The notes under the pieces are model-generated. The model searched no databases. It saw only the letters and a program-made list of their open reading frames with translations, and was not told the origin of the DNA. Position numbers and translations under genes: made by a program. This document shows positions 1 through 8,193 of a stretch of DNA of 64,000 bases, one piece after another; position 1 is the first letter of the stretch; every line of letters begins with the position of its first letter. Source of the DNA: Novosphingobium sp. ERN07 (GTDB lineage: Bacteria; Pseudomonadota; Alphaproteobacteria; Sphingomonadales; Sphingomonadaceae); NCBI RefSeq assembly GCF_012641335.1, contig NZ_JABAID010000005.1:1-64000 (forward strand). Direction: 5' to 3'.

Positions 1-172
1 GAAAACAGGCTGCGTGGGTGCATCAAACCTCTCCGTCCAATGCCCCGAATGAATCACAGCAAAGACCTCAACGCGAGGAGTTTTTGCGGGTGTCCATCTC
101 TATCGAGGACATGCGCTTTGGTTTCCTGCGATGCCGCTTTGGCAGGATAGATGATCAGCAGACCATGCTGGA

Positions 173-830
173 TCAGGATTCATCTTCCGAAGCCGACGAT
201 ACTGGCCGTTGCAGAGCACGAGGATGGCGCCAGCGGGCAGAGGACTCGATGATGGTCATGTGCCCGCCGCAGCATCGAAAGGGTGGACGATAGTCGGGAG
301 GTTTGCCGGGCTCCGGCTCTTCTATGAGCAAAGGGACGCCCTGTAGCCTGGAGGCGAGTACCATAGCGTCCTTGCGCGTTGAACTGACGAGCAGCCCGTA
401 ATGCCGGATGCGATGAAAGCCACGCGGCACAACGTGGATAAGGAAGCGGCAGATGAACTCGCGCGTCACCAGCGTCGTGACTTGCTGGCGTTCCGCAGCA
501 GCGCGGCGGTATACCTTGCAACGGAACGCCACGCCGCCCTGATCGAAGCCGAGGAAGCCCCGGTTCGAGATAGCGGCGCGGGGATATTGCGCGAGAGATA
601 GGCCAGTACTTCCTTTGGCAAGCCAAGGGTGGCTTAGCACAGACCACAGCCAACGCCTTTTCCAGATGGACGATATATGCCGCAGGAACGCTTTGCGCAT
701 GGCCAAGCCTGACAAGACGTTGCAGAAGGCAAGCTTGCCAGCATCGAACGACACTCGCACGCCTGGAGAGGGAAGGACGCCGGAGTGAGGCGCGCTCGGG
801 CCAAAGCTCAACTCTAACGAAGAGCTCAAC
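173..830 (-). pseudogene. IS91-family transposase remnant, frameshifted
   Basis: Degenerate C-terminal half of an IS91-type (Y2, rolling-circle) transposase read from the minus strand. One frame carries the recognisable KLAFCNVLSGLAMRKAFLRH stretch, later FICRFLIHVVPRGFHRIRHY and the terminal CCGGHMTIIES zinc-ribbon-like segment. The middle part (VVCAKPPLA) lies in a second frame, so at least two compensating frameshifts at about 600-650 separate blocks that are continuous in intact relatives. The catalytic tyrosine half is not seen. The natural C-terminus appears kept at 173. Bases 1-172 and 831-1010 contain no gene I can support. The family assignment is from remembered motifs and is fairly secure; the element cannot be active. 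Confidence 0.75.
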
Positions 831-1019
831 TGCGCGGGGGTACTTCAAAGCAAGCGTCACTCCCGCGCCAGCGGGTTCGTACATCTTCCACACTTGGTCA
901 GCCGCGCCTTCAATGAGTTTTCATGCCCGGGACGCCAGTGATACCCTGATTTCCCAGTTTTCATCTTCATCTGGTATGGCGCGCAACTTCGGGACGAAAA
1001 TGACGCGGGTCATGGCTTC

Positions 1020-1463
1020 TCAACGGTCAAGTTTGGTTGCGAGTATGACCGAGCTGGTGGTGCGTTCGATGCCTTCGAGCAGGCCGATGATATCGATCAA
1101 AGCGTTCAGTTGCGCGCTGTCTTCCGCCTCAAGCATCGCAATGATGTCGTATTCACCGCTGATGGCGTGGATCGACTGAACCTGCGGAAGGCGCGCTAGC
1201 CCGGCTTCAACTTCGCTGCGATGGCGCGGCAAGGTCTTGATCATGGTGTGGGCGCGGATTTTGCCTGCGACATAAGCATTGCCAAGCCGCACCGTATAGC
1301 CAGCCACAATGCCTTCTTCCTCGAGCCGAGCCAGCCGCGAATAGATTTGACCGCGAGAAATGCCGAGTTCCTTGGACAACTGCGCGATGGTCTGCCGCGC
1401 ATCATCACGCAATCGAGCTAGCAGGCGCTCATCAGTTTCGTCTAACGAGGCAGCGCGAGGCAT
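1020..1463 (-). CDS. Lrp/AsnC family transcriptional regulator
   Basis: 147-residue DNA-binding regulator of normal Lrp/AsnC length. It has an N-terminal winged helix-turn-helix (LDETDERLLARLRDDARQTI, then the recognition segment around GISRGQIYSRLARLEEEGIV) and a C-terminal RAM/ligand-binding domain (about residues 70-147; the SIHAISGEYDIIAMLEAED segment is typical). The ATG at 1463 was chosen because the HTH starts right after it; upstream in-frame codons run into the preceding gene. It lies 20 bp downstream of the cyanophycinase/isoaspartyl peptidase fusion and is surely co-transcribed. Lrp family members usually respond to amino acids, so control of the fusion and the divergent receptor by an amino acid such as aspartate or arginine is a reasonable inference. 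Confidence 0.9.
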   Translation of the reverse strand: MPRAASLDETDERLLARLRDDARQTIAQLSKELGISRGQIYSRLARLEEEGIVAGYTVRLGNAYVAGKIRAHTMIKTLPRHRSEVEAGLARLPQVQSIHAISGEYDIIAMLEAEDSAQLNALIDIIGLLEGIERTTSSVILATKLDR

Positions 1464-1483
1464 GGTCCGCCCTCCCCTTAACG

Positions 1484-3418
1484 TCACCTGCTTAGCGCTT
1501 CGTCGGCGAAGATCGCTGTTTGCGGGACCATCCCGGCGGCAACCGTGCCACGATACATCCCCAGATCGTTTATGGCAAAGGCTGGCTTGCCGTCCGGCCC
1601 CATAGCGATCAAACCGCCGTCCCCGCCAATTGCCCCCACAGCGGCAATCGTCGCCTGCGCTGCGGTGCCGAGGCTTTCGCTTTTCCATGCCACGCGATCG
1701 CAGACCTGACGGGCCGCGCTTTCACGGATAAAGTATTCACCCGATCCGGTGGCAGAGACGGCGCAGCGCCCGTTGCTAGCATAAGTGCCCGCGCCGATGA
1801 TGGGGGAATCACCTACGCGGTTCCACCGCTTGCCGGTCATCCCCCCGGTTGAGGTCGCTGCGGCAAGGTTGCCTTCGCCATCTAGCGCGACCGCCCCCAC
1901 TGTGCCGAAAAGATGTGTGGGATCGAGTACGGCCTGATGCGATTCACGCCATTTCAGCAATTGCTGCCAGCGCTCTTCGGTGCGGAACCACGAAGGCGGG
2001 ACTTGCTCCAGCCCCTGAAGCACAGAAAAGCTGTCCGCTCCCGCACCGGTCAGCATGACATGCGGCGATTTTTCCATGACGGCACGGGCCAGATCGACGG
2101 GATGGCGCGTGCGCGTGACGCCTGCGACGGCTCCGGCCTTCAGCGTCCGCCCATCCATGATGGCGGCGTCAAGTTCGTTACGGCCTTCTGCGGTAAACAC
2201 AGCGCCGCGCCCGGCGTTAAATAACGGATTGTCTTCAAGCACGCGCACTGCCGCCGCAACGGCATCCAGCGCAGTACCATTTGCCGACAGTACCGCCGAG
2301 CCTGCATTGAGCGCTGCGTTCAGCCCGGCGCGATAGGCCTTCTCCTTTTCCGGTGAGAGCGTTTGCCGTTCGATCACGCCCGCACCACCGTGGATGGCGA
2401 GCGACCATGCAGGCACGACGGCGATCTCTCCGGCGCGTGCGGCATAGATGCGCTCAAACACCGGACCATCGACCTTGCCAGAAGGCAGATGCACGCGAGA
2501 ATTCTTGTCGGCTACCGTCACTTTGACACGCGGCGCATCGAGCGGCCCCTTGCCGTCTACCTGCATCAGCCCGGCACCGTCTACCACCCAGGCATAGCCA
2601 TCGGGGGCTGTGGCATGAACCCGGCCCGTGCCGTCCGGCTCCACCGCCAGCGCAGCACTTTCATCTATGCCAAGCCCGATCATCGCAGGCTGACCCTTCC
2701 GATCCTGCTGCCCTTTGGCAAGAAAGGCAAACAGGCGGCCGAGGCGATCCCGCTCCTTGAAATGGGAATCGGTAATCACACCCTTCAGCGTGGCAAGATG
2801 CAGGAAATCGGCTTCGATGGTGTTTGCCGCCCCCAATGGCGCGACCAAGGCTTCGGGGCTTTTCAGGCTGCCATCATCCATCGCGCCATAAAGCTTTTCG
2901 CCCAGCATGGCGAGGCCAGCACTGGTCCCGCCAAGCGGCCTTCCTGCGGCAACGTGTGCGTCGATAATCTCGTTTACCGGCGTGCCACGCCAGAAGCGGA
3001 CATAGCGCGATTGATCGCCACCCGCGATGAAAATGCCGTCCGCCTTGCGCAGACTGGCAAGGATGCGCGGGGTAAACGCCTGCGAACGCGCGTGGAAAAC
3101 GAAGATCTCTACGGACTGGACGCCGCCCACTTCGTTGAAGAACTCCTCACCGATCTCGCGCCCGTAGGACGCGCTGAGGACCACGATATGCCCGCCACCC
3201 GCCTTGGCGAAAAACCATTTGAGAGCATCCACGTTACGATCACCGCCGCCCATCAGCAGCAATCCGCCTGAAACCGGCCTCGGCGTGGGTGTGCCAGTCT
3301 TGCCGAAAACATAGTGTTCATAGCGCTGTTCGCTTGCGGATTTCGCATTTGCGGGAGCGCAGGCGAAAGCAAACGCTGCCAGTGCCAAAGCGAACAATCG
3401 GGCGACGTAAACGAGCAT
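1484..3418 (-). CDS. Exported cyanophycinase (S51) + isoaspartyl peptidase (T2) fusion
   Basis: 644 residues. Residues 1-25 look like a signal peptide, so the enzyme should act in the periplasm or outside. Residues about 45-325 form a peptidase S51 (cyanophycinase) domain with nucleophile Ser166 in GGTSAGLAML and a downstream DSHFKERDRLGRL histidine motif (His219). Residues about 336-644 form a complete Ntn-hydrolase of the isoaspartyl peptidase/L-asparaginase family: LAIHGGAG start, nucleophile Thr506 in FGTVGAVALD, and GDSPIIGAGTYA. Cyanophycinases cut the beta-Asp-Arg polymer to dipeptides; isoaspartyl peptidases split those to Asp and Arg. One chain therefore carries both steps. Good Shine-Dalgarno (AAGGAGAA) before ATG 3418. 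First gene of an operon with the Lrp regulator, divergent from a TonB receptor. Substrate is inferred from families; other beta-aspartyl peptides are possible. Confidence 0.88.
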   Translation of the reverse strand: MLVYVARLFALALAAFAFACAPANAKSASEQRYEHYVFGKTGTPTPRPVSGGLLLMGGGDRNVDALKWFFAKAGGGHIVVLSASYGREIGEEFFNEVGGVQSVEIFVFHARSQAFTPRILASLRKADGIFIAGGDQSRYVRFWRGTPVNEIIDAHVAAGRPLGGTSAGLAMLGEKLYGAMDDGSLKSPEALVAPLGAANTIEADFLHLATLKGVITDSHFKERDRLGRLFAFLAKGQQDRKGQPAMIGLGIDESAALAVEPDGTGRVHATAPDGYAWVVDGAGLMQVDGKGPLDAPRVKVTVADKNSRVHLPSGKVDGPVFERIYAARAGEIAVVPAWSLAIHGGAGVIERQTLSPEKEKAYRAGLNAALNAGSAVLSANGTALDAVAAAVRVLEDNPLFNAGRGAVFTAEGRNELDAAIMDGRTLKAGAVAGVTRTRHPVDLARAVMEKSPHVMLTGAGADSFSVLQGLEQVPPSWFRTEERWQQLLKWRESHQAVLDPTHLFGTVGAVALDGEGNLAAATSTGGMTGKRWNRVGDSPIIGAGTYASNGRCAVSATGSGEYFIRESAARQVCDRVAWKSESLGTAAQATIAAVGAIGGDGGLIAMGPDGKPAFAINDLGMYRGTVAAGMVPQTAIFADEALSR

Positions 3419-3606
3419 TGGCTTCTCCTTGCGCGACGGACGAATCCGGCGCCTTGATGGCGAATGTTACATTTTGAACACGATAAAGGACAATATGTTT
3501 TGCAAGAGAGGCATAATGATTGAAAGATCATGCAAGTTCTGGTCATGCACCAGCAACAGCGGGATTCGTGCGTGCGCTGTGCGCACTTCGGCAACAGGGG
3601 GTCTAG
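3419..3606. promoter_or_regulatory. Divergent promoter region, fusion protease / TonB receptor
   Basis: 188 bp between divergent start codons, with an AT-rich centre (about 3465-3535) that stands out from the GC-rich surroundings. TGCAAG occurs as a direct repeat at 3501-3506 and 3531-3536, about three helical turns apart, the type of phased spacing that Lrp-family octamers bind. CATAAT at 3512-3517 could serve as a -10 element on the plus strand, but no convincing -35 is seen. No riboswitch was recognised. The regulatory role is inference. Confidence 0.4.
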
Positions 3607-6351
3607 ATGACGGGATTTGCAGGTCGTGCGCGGCGTATCATCCGGGGATTGAGCATCTGCGGAACGATCCTTGCCTGCCCGGCACTGGCACAGGATGAAG
3701 GCGCAGCGCCATCGGAAACGGAGGCCAGCGCCATTGTCGTCACAGGTTCACGCATTCCCACGATCCGCGATCAAGGCCCCTCGCCCGTTACGACGATCAC
3801 GGCGGACACGATCCGCGCCAACGGCTATACCAGTGTGCCCGAACTACTGGCCGCGATGACGCAGAACAGCGGTGAAACGCAAAGCCCGCAGTCTGGCAGC
3901 AGCGCAGATTTCACGCCCGGCGCGCAGCAGGTCGATCTGCGCGGGCTTGGCCCGAACCACACACTGGTGCTGATCAACGGCCGCCGGATTGCCGATTTTC
4001 CACTGCCCTATATCGGTCGCAGCAACTTTACCGACATTTCGAACATCCCCGTCAGCCTGATCGAACGGGTGGAAATCCTGAGTGGCGCGGGATCAGCCAT
4101 CTACGGGTCGGATGCCATTGCCGGCGTTGTGAACTTCAAGATGAAGGAAAAGCTAGACGGCGTGACGCTGGATTACCGGCACGGACGGACAGAGCACGGT
4201 GGTGGCAATTCGCAGCGCTTCACTGCAACGGGCGGTTTTTCGCTCGGCCGTCTCAGCTTCGTCGGCGGGATCGAATATCTCGATCAAAGCCCGCTCTGGG
4301 GCTATCAGCGCAGCATCCAGAACAGCACTGACGACAATCCGGTCAACACCACCGCCCGCCGCACATTCTATCGGGCGGACGAAAATGTCGACTACATCGA
4401 TCCGCCGACAGGAGCCTGCACGGCACTGTCGGGCCTCAATCTCGGTTCGGTCGGCCTGTTCAACCGCCCTCGCTATGGCGACTTCTGCGGCAGCAAGGCC
4501 TCAATCGGCTATGGCACCATCATTTCCGCGCGTAAGGGCTTCAACAGCTTTGGAACGCTGACCTATGATGTAGGCGACGATACCAAGCTGTTCACCGATT
4601 TTCAGTTCGGCATCAGCAACGTCAAGCTGATGTATGACGTGACAAGTTGGGCCTATGAAAGTTCGTCGAGCAGCGCGGACAACTATTTCTACAACAGCTT
4701 CACCGATCAGTATGAAGACTGGGGACGCCAGTTCACCCCGGAGGAAACCGGCGGCTTCGAAATGCAGCGCACGCGGCAAACCACGTTCAGCATCACGCCG
4801 GGCATTCGCGGCAAGCTAGGCACGGCGTGGAACTATGAAGTGTCGCTCAACTACAGCCGCTACGGATCGACCGTGCGCTGGCCGCAAATCGTGGCAAGCA
4901 AGGCCAACACGCTCTTCCTTGGTGCGCAGCAGGGTGTGAACGAGGACGGCTATGCCATCTTCAATGCCAATCCCGCACGCCTCTACACCGCGCTGACCCG
5001 TGCCGAGTATGTCAGCATTTCAGCCGATACCGTCTATCGTCCCTATAGCTGGACCAGCAATGCGCAGGCCACGCTGACCAACGGCGAACTGTTCCAGCTT
5101 CCTGCTGGGCCGGTGGGTTTTGCCGCCGTCGCGGAATACGGCAAGCAGGGCTACAACCTGCGCCCCGATCCGCTGGCGCTAACCGACTATTACTATAGCT
5201 GGAAGGACAGCGACGGTAAGGGATCGCGCACGCACGCGGCGATCGGTGGCGAAGTGCGCGTTCCGCTGGCGTCGATCGTTTCGGTCAATGGCGCAGGCCG
5301 CTACGATACTTTCGGCTTTGCGGACCGCAACGTGGGCAAGTTCACCTACAACCTTGGCGCGGAACTGCGCCCGGTGGGAAGCATGTTGTTCCGCGCAGCC
5401 TATGGCACCGCCTTCCGCGCGCCCGACCTGCACTATGTGTTCACCGGCCCCGGAAACCTGCAAAGCAGCGTTGACGACTACTATCTGTGCGGCGTGGAAG
5501 AGCCCGACGTAGACGTGGGCGATTGCACCTATTCCGGTACCGGGGTGGTGGTAAACCGCACCGGCAACCGCAACCTGAACGCTGAAACGGGCAAATCGCT
5601 GACGGCAGGCTTCGTGTTTGCGCCATCGGCCAATTTCCAGTTCACCGTCGATTACTTCCGCGTCACGCTGGATAATCAGGTCGATGATCTCAGCATCGAT
5701 ACGCTGGCTCGCACCGAAGCTGATTGCCGCCTTGGCACCTCGTCATCGCTCACGCCCACATCGCCCACCTGCATTGATGCGTTCTCGCGCATTACCCGCT
5801 TTACCAGCGGATCGCTAGCAGGGCAGATTTCGTCGATCCGCGTGAATCCCATCAACATCGCGCGCGAACGCACCAGCGGCGTGGACTTCTCGTTCCGCGG
5901 TTCGCTGCCCACCCCGGTTGGCCGGTTCACGCTGAACCTGTCGCATAGCCACGTGCTGGACCACACCTTCATTCAGTATCCCGGCGATCCGGCAATCGAC
6001 AAGATGGCGGTGGACAGCGGCTACTACCTGCCGCGCGACAAGTCGAATGGCAGCATTACATGGGAAACCGATGCGTTGCAGTTCACCGTTTCGGGCACGC
6101 GGCTTGGCAAGCTGCCGAACTATGATGAGGATGCCTTCATCAAGGCCAGCTACCTGTTCAACGCAACGCTGCAGGCCGATATGACCGATCGCCTGCGCGC
6201 TTCGCTGACTATCCGCAACTTGTTGGATACGATGCCGGTGAAAGATCCCACCTGGTCGGGCTATCCCTACTACAACGCAAGCTGGTTCGACAGCACGGGC
6301 CGCTCGGTCTTCATGCAACTGACCTACAAGATCGGCGGATCGCCGCTCTGA
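3607..6351 (+). CDS. TonB-dependent outer-membrane receptor
   Basis: 914-residue TonB-dependent receptor. Signal peptide ending about residue 28 (PALAQ), a TonB-box-like ASAIVVTGSRIP, a plug domain (about 45-170; VDLRGLGPNHTLVLINGRR, IERVEILSGAGSAIYGSDAI) and a long beta-barrel ending with the usual terminal aromatic-rich strand (SVFMQLTYKIGG). Shine-Dalgarno AGGGGG lies just before ATG 3607. It imports a ligand too large or scarce for porins, driven by TonB-ExbBD. Divergence from the exported cyanophycinase/isoaspartyl peptidase suggests it takes up cyanophycin fragments or beta-aspartyl peptides; that ligand is inference only. A strong hairpin follows the stop. Confidence 0.93.
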   Translation: MTGFAGRARRIIRGLSICGTILACPALAQDEGAAPSETEASAIVVTGSRIPTIRDQGPSPVTTITADTIRANGYTSVPELLAAMTQNSGETQSPQSGSSADFTPGAQQVDLRGLGPNHTLVLINGRRIADFPLPYIGRSNFTDISNIPVSLIERVEILSGAGSAIYGSDAIAGVVNFKMKEKLDGVTLDYRHGRTEHGGGNSQRFTATGGFSLGRLSFVGGIEYLDQSPLWGYQRSIQNSTDDNPVNTTARRTFYRADENVDYIDPPTGACTALSGLNLGSVGLFNRPRYGDFCGSKASIGYGTIISARKGFNSFGTLTYDVGDDTKLFTDFQFGISNVKLMYDVTSWAYESSSSSADNYFYNSFTDQYEDWGRQFTPEETGGFEMQRTRQTTFSITPGIRGKLGTAWNYEVSLNYSRYGSTVRWPQIVASKANTLFLGAQQGVNEDGYAIFNANPARLYTALTRAEYVSISADTVYRPYSWTSNAQATLTNGELFQLPAGPVGFAAVAEYGKQGYNLRPDPLALTDYYYSWKDSDGKGSRTHAAIGGEVRVPLASIVSVNGAGRYDTFGFADRNVGKFTYNLGAELRPVGSMLFRAAYGTAFRAPDLHYVFTGPGNLQSSVDDYYLCGVEEPDVDVGDCTYSGTGVVVNRTGNRNLNAETGKSLTAGFVFAPSANFQFTVDYFRVTLDNQVDDLSIDTLARTEADCRLGTSSSLTPTSPTCIDAFSRITRFTSGSLAGQISSIRVNPINIARERTSGVDFSFRGSLPTPVGRFTLNLSHSHVLDHTFIQYPGDPAIDKMAVDSGYYLPRDKSNGSITWETDALQFTVSGTRLGKLPNYDEDAFIKASYLFNATLQADMTDRLRASLTIRNLLDTMPVKDPTWSGYPYYNASWFDSTGRSVFMQLTYKIGGSPL

Positions 6352-6357
6352 ATTGCC

Positions 6358-6389
6358 GGACCGGTAGCGACGATCGTTGCTACCGGTCC
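6358..6389 (+). terminator. Hairpin terminator after TonB receptor
   Basis: Perfect 11-bp inverted repeat GGACCGGTAGC ... GCTACCGGTCC with a 10-base loop that itself holds the palindrome ACGATCGT. It starts 6 bases after the receptor stop. There is no T run, so it may act as a bidirectional or Rho-assisted terminator. Confidence 0.65.
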
Positions 6390-6400
6390 CGACCAGTAGG

Positions 6401-6838
6401 CTAAATGCGAGCCTGCACCAGTGTGAATGCGAAGCCGCCAGCTTCGGCCGTCTCGGCCGTGATGCTACTGTGCCCCAGCGCTGACACGAGCAAGGCCAGA
6501 CCGGAACGGGGTATGGCGCTGGAGCCGCGATCGAACCATTAGAAAAAGCACTGCTCGTCGCCACGGTTGAGACTGGGGCCGTTGTCTCTGATCCGCAATG
6601 CAATGTTTTGTGCATCAGCGGTTAGGCAGATTTCAATCCGGCTGCCTTGCGACGTAATCTTCACAGCATTTTCAAGAAGGGTGCGCATTGCAATGGCAGC
6701 GGCCGTTTCGGCTCCCCGCATCGTTGCACCGTCTACCATTTTCGCATTCAAACTGATCGACTTGGCCGAAGCAAACGTCAATATTTCTGCTGTGATATGA
6801 TTGACGCAGGCTCCGAAATCGAAAGTCGCGCCGTCCAA
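6401..6838 (-). pseudogene. Sensor histidine kinase remnant (HATPase domain)
   Basis: On the minus strand a frame from about 6868 down to TAG at 6401 reads as the HATPase_c end of a histidine kinase: N-box-like TLLENAVKIT, then IRDNGPSL, then after an in-frame TAA at 6539-6541 the G-box-like WFDRGSSAIPRSGLALL and final AGGFAFTLVQ. The stop falls where intact kinases have an acidic or bulky residue before the RFDRG motif, and there is no dimerisation domain or sensor upstream. I read it as a decayed kinase C-terminus. The true N-terminal limit of the remnant is uncertain. Confidence 0.65.
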
Positions 6839-7195
6839 CGAGCACGATCCGGATATTGTCTTCGACCGAGAAATGGCTACGCGTCTGCCGCCGGATAGCC
6901 TTCACAATCCGCTCGGCAGGCGCCTTGGTCGGCGACCTTTTTAATGAAGGTTGGAGCTTCATCTTCGTTCCTGCGTCACAACGACGATACCCCAACCCTC
7001 GTTAATCACAACGTCAAATCTGTGCCATTGGTGCTGACGGCGGGCACTGCCGGTGATGCAAAATGACGAACGCCTTTGGCCGCTGGGAAAGTCGCGCTAT
7101 TTCTGAAGTCAGAGCACGTTCAGTGGCATCGCTGAGGCATTTTGCCCTATACCCACGGCTCGTGTTACGAAAAACGCGATCAGGGAGAGAGCACA
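6839..7195. other. Gene-poor stretch upstream of LysR gene
   Basis: No intact gene. Minus-strand frames here are short and shift relative to the kinase remnant. A stretch reading FDVVINEGWGIVVVTQERR on the minus strand near 6965-7020 looks protein-like but is not assignable. Base composition is more AT-rich than in the flanking genes. It probably contains the rest of the decayed signalling gene and the LysR promoter. Confidence 0.35.
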
Positions 7196-8104
7196 GTGGC
7201 CCGGTCACCCAGCATGTCGAGCCTTCGCCTGTTCCTGCTGGTCGCACGGACATGCAGCTTCAGTGAAACTGCGCGCATCGCCAACCTTTCGCAACCCGCG
7301 CTGAGCCGCACGATCAAGTTGCTCGAAGAAGACCTTGGCGTTCGTCTGTTCGATCGCAATTCGCGCAACGTGATGCTGACCGATGCGGGCGCTGCACTCG
7401 TGCCCATCGTCGAGCGCCTGACGGCAGACTTCGATATGGCATTTCGGGAATTGGACCAGACGTTCAGCGGGGAACGCGGGCGCGTGGTGGTCGGCGCTTT
7501 GCCATCGGTGGCGGCAGACTTCCTGCCCAAGGCGATTGCGCGCTTCCTGCAAACCCGTTCGCGGGTGGAAGTGATCGTGCGGGAAAACCTGACGGGCGGC
7601 TTGCTGCAGAACCTGCAGGATCGCTCGATAGACATCTCCATCACGATCCCGCCTGCTGGCACATCGGCAATCCGCTTCGAGCCGATGTTCGAGGACGAAT
7701 ATGTGCTGGTTTGTCGGCCGGACGATCTTGCCACCATTCCCGATCCTGCACCGTGGCATATTTTCACCCAGCACCCCTTTATCGCGATGGAGCCGCGCAG
7801 CAGCGTTCGGATGATGACCGACAGTGTGTTTGCAGCGGCGGGCATCGATGCACCGGCTCGTTTTGAATGCGCACAACTCGCAACCGTTGGCGGGTTGATC
7901 GGTGAAGGGCTTGGGATTTCACTGCTTCCCCGATCCACTTTACCCTTGATGGCGGTGGGCAAACAGATTTCCTGGCGAACCACGCAAGCACCAATCGCCT
8001 CGCGCACCATCGGGATATGCACGCTGGCCGACCGAACCTTGGCTCCGGCAACCGAGGCATTCCGGCGTTTGCTGCTGGAAATGGCGGTCGATGCAAAATT
8101 CTGA
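7196..8104 (+). CDS. LysR-family transcriptional regulator
   Basis: 302-residue LysR regulator. N-terminal winged HTH (about residues 7-66; LVARTCSFSETARIANLSQP then SRTIKLLEEDLGVRLFDR) and a C-terminal periplasmic-binding-like effector domain (about 95-295; GRVVVGALPS, EYVLVCRPDDL, VGGLIGEGLGISLLPRS). GTG 7196 is chosen because AGGGAGAG at 7182-7189 is correctly spaced from it; ATG 7214 is an alternative. It precedes the CitMHS-AtuA operon in the same direction and is the obvious candidate regulator of that operon and the linked receptor. Its stop codon sits inside a 16-bp palindrome that recurs before the receptor gene. Confidence 0.92.
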   Translation: MARSPSMSSLRLFLLVARTCSFSETARIANLSQPALSRTIKLLEEDLGVRLFDRNSRNVMLTDAGAALVPIVERLTADFDMAFRELDQTFSGERGRVVVGALPSVAADFLPKAIARFLQTRSRVEVIVRENLTGGLLQNLQDRSIDISITIPPAGTSAIRFEPMFEDEYVLVCRPDDLATIPDPAPWHIFTQHPFIAMEPRSSVRMMTDSVFAAAGIDAPARFECAQLATVGGLIGEGLGISLLPRSTLPLMAVGKQISWRTTQAPIASRTIGICTLADRTLAPATEAFRRLLLEMAVDAKF

Positions 8105-8116
8105 TCAATCGATCAG
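8101..8116. promoter_or_regulatory. Palindromic operator candidate, copy 1
   Basis: CTGATCAATCGATCAG, a perfect 6-4-6 inverted repeat, starts at the LysR stop codon and lies 78 bp upstream of the CitMHS start. The identical 16 bases occur at 13165-13180 upstream of the TonB receptor of the same cluster. The LysR protein encoded just upstream is the most likely binder, though the arms do not strictly fit T-N11-A. Confidence 0.6.
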
Positions 8117-8193
8117 GTAACTCTAATTGTTGGATTGATGCACTTGCGGCATGAACCGTGTGAACGGCGTTTCAGCCACGGGAGAGTGATCGA

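Noticed and set aside
921..1013. 30-codon minus-strand ORF just after the Lrp gene, beginning MTRVIFVPKLRA
   Set aside because: Too short, no family, and its reading frame continues open beyond the stop without clear meaning; could be a remnant of a longer gene but cannot be supported.
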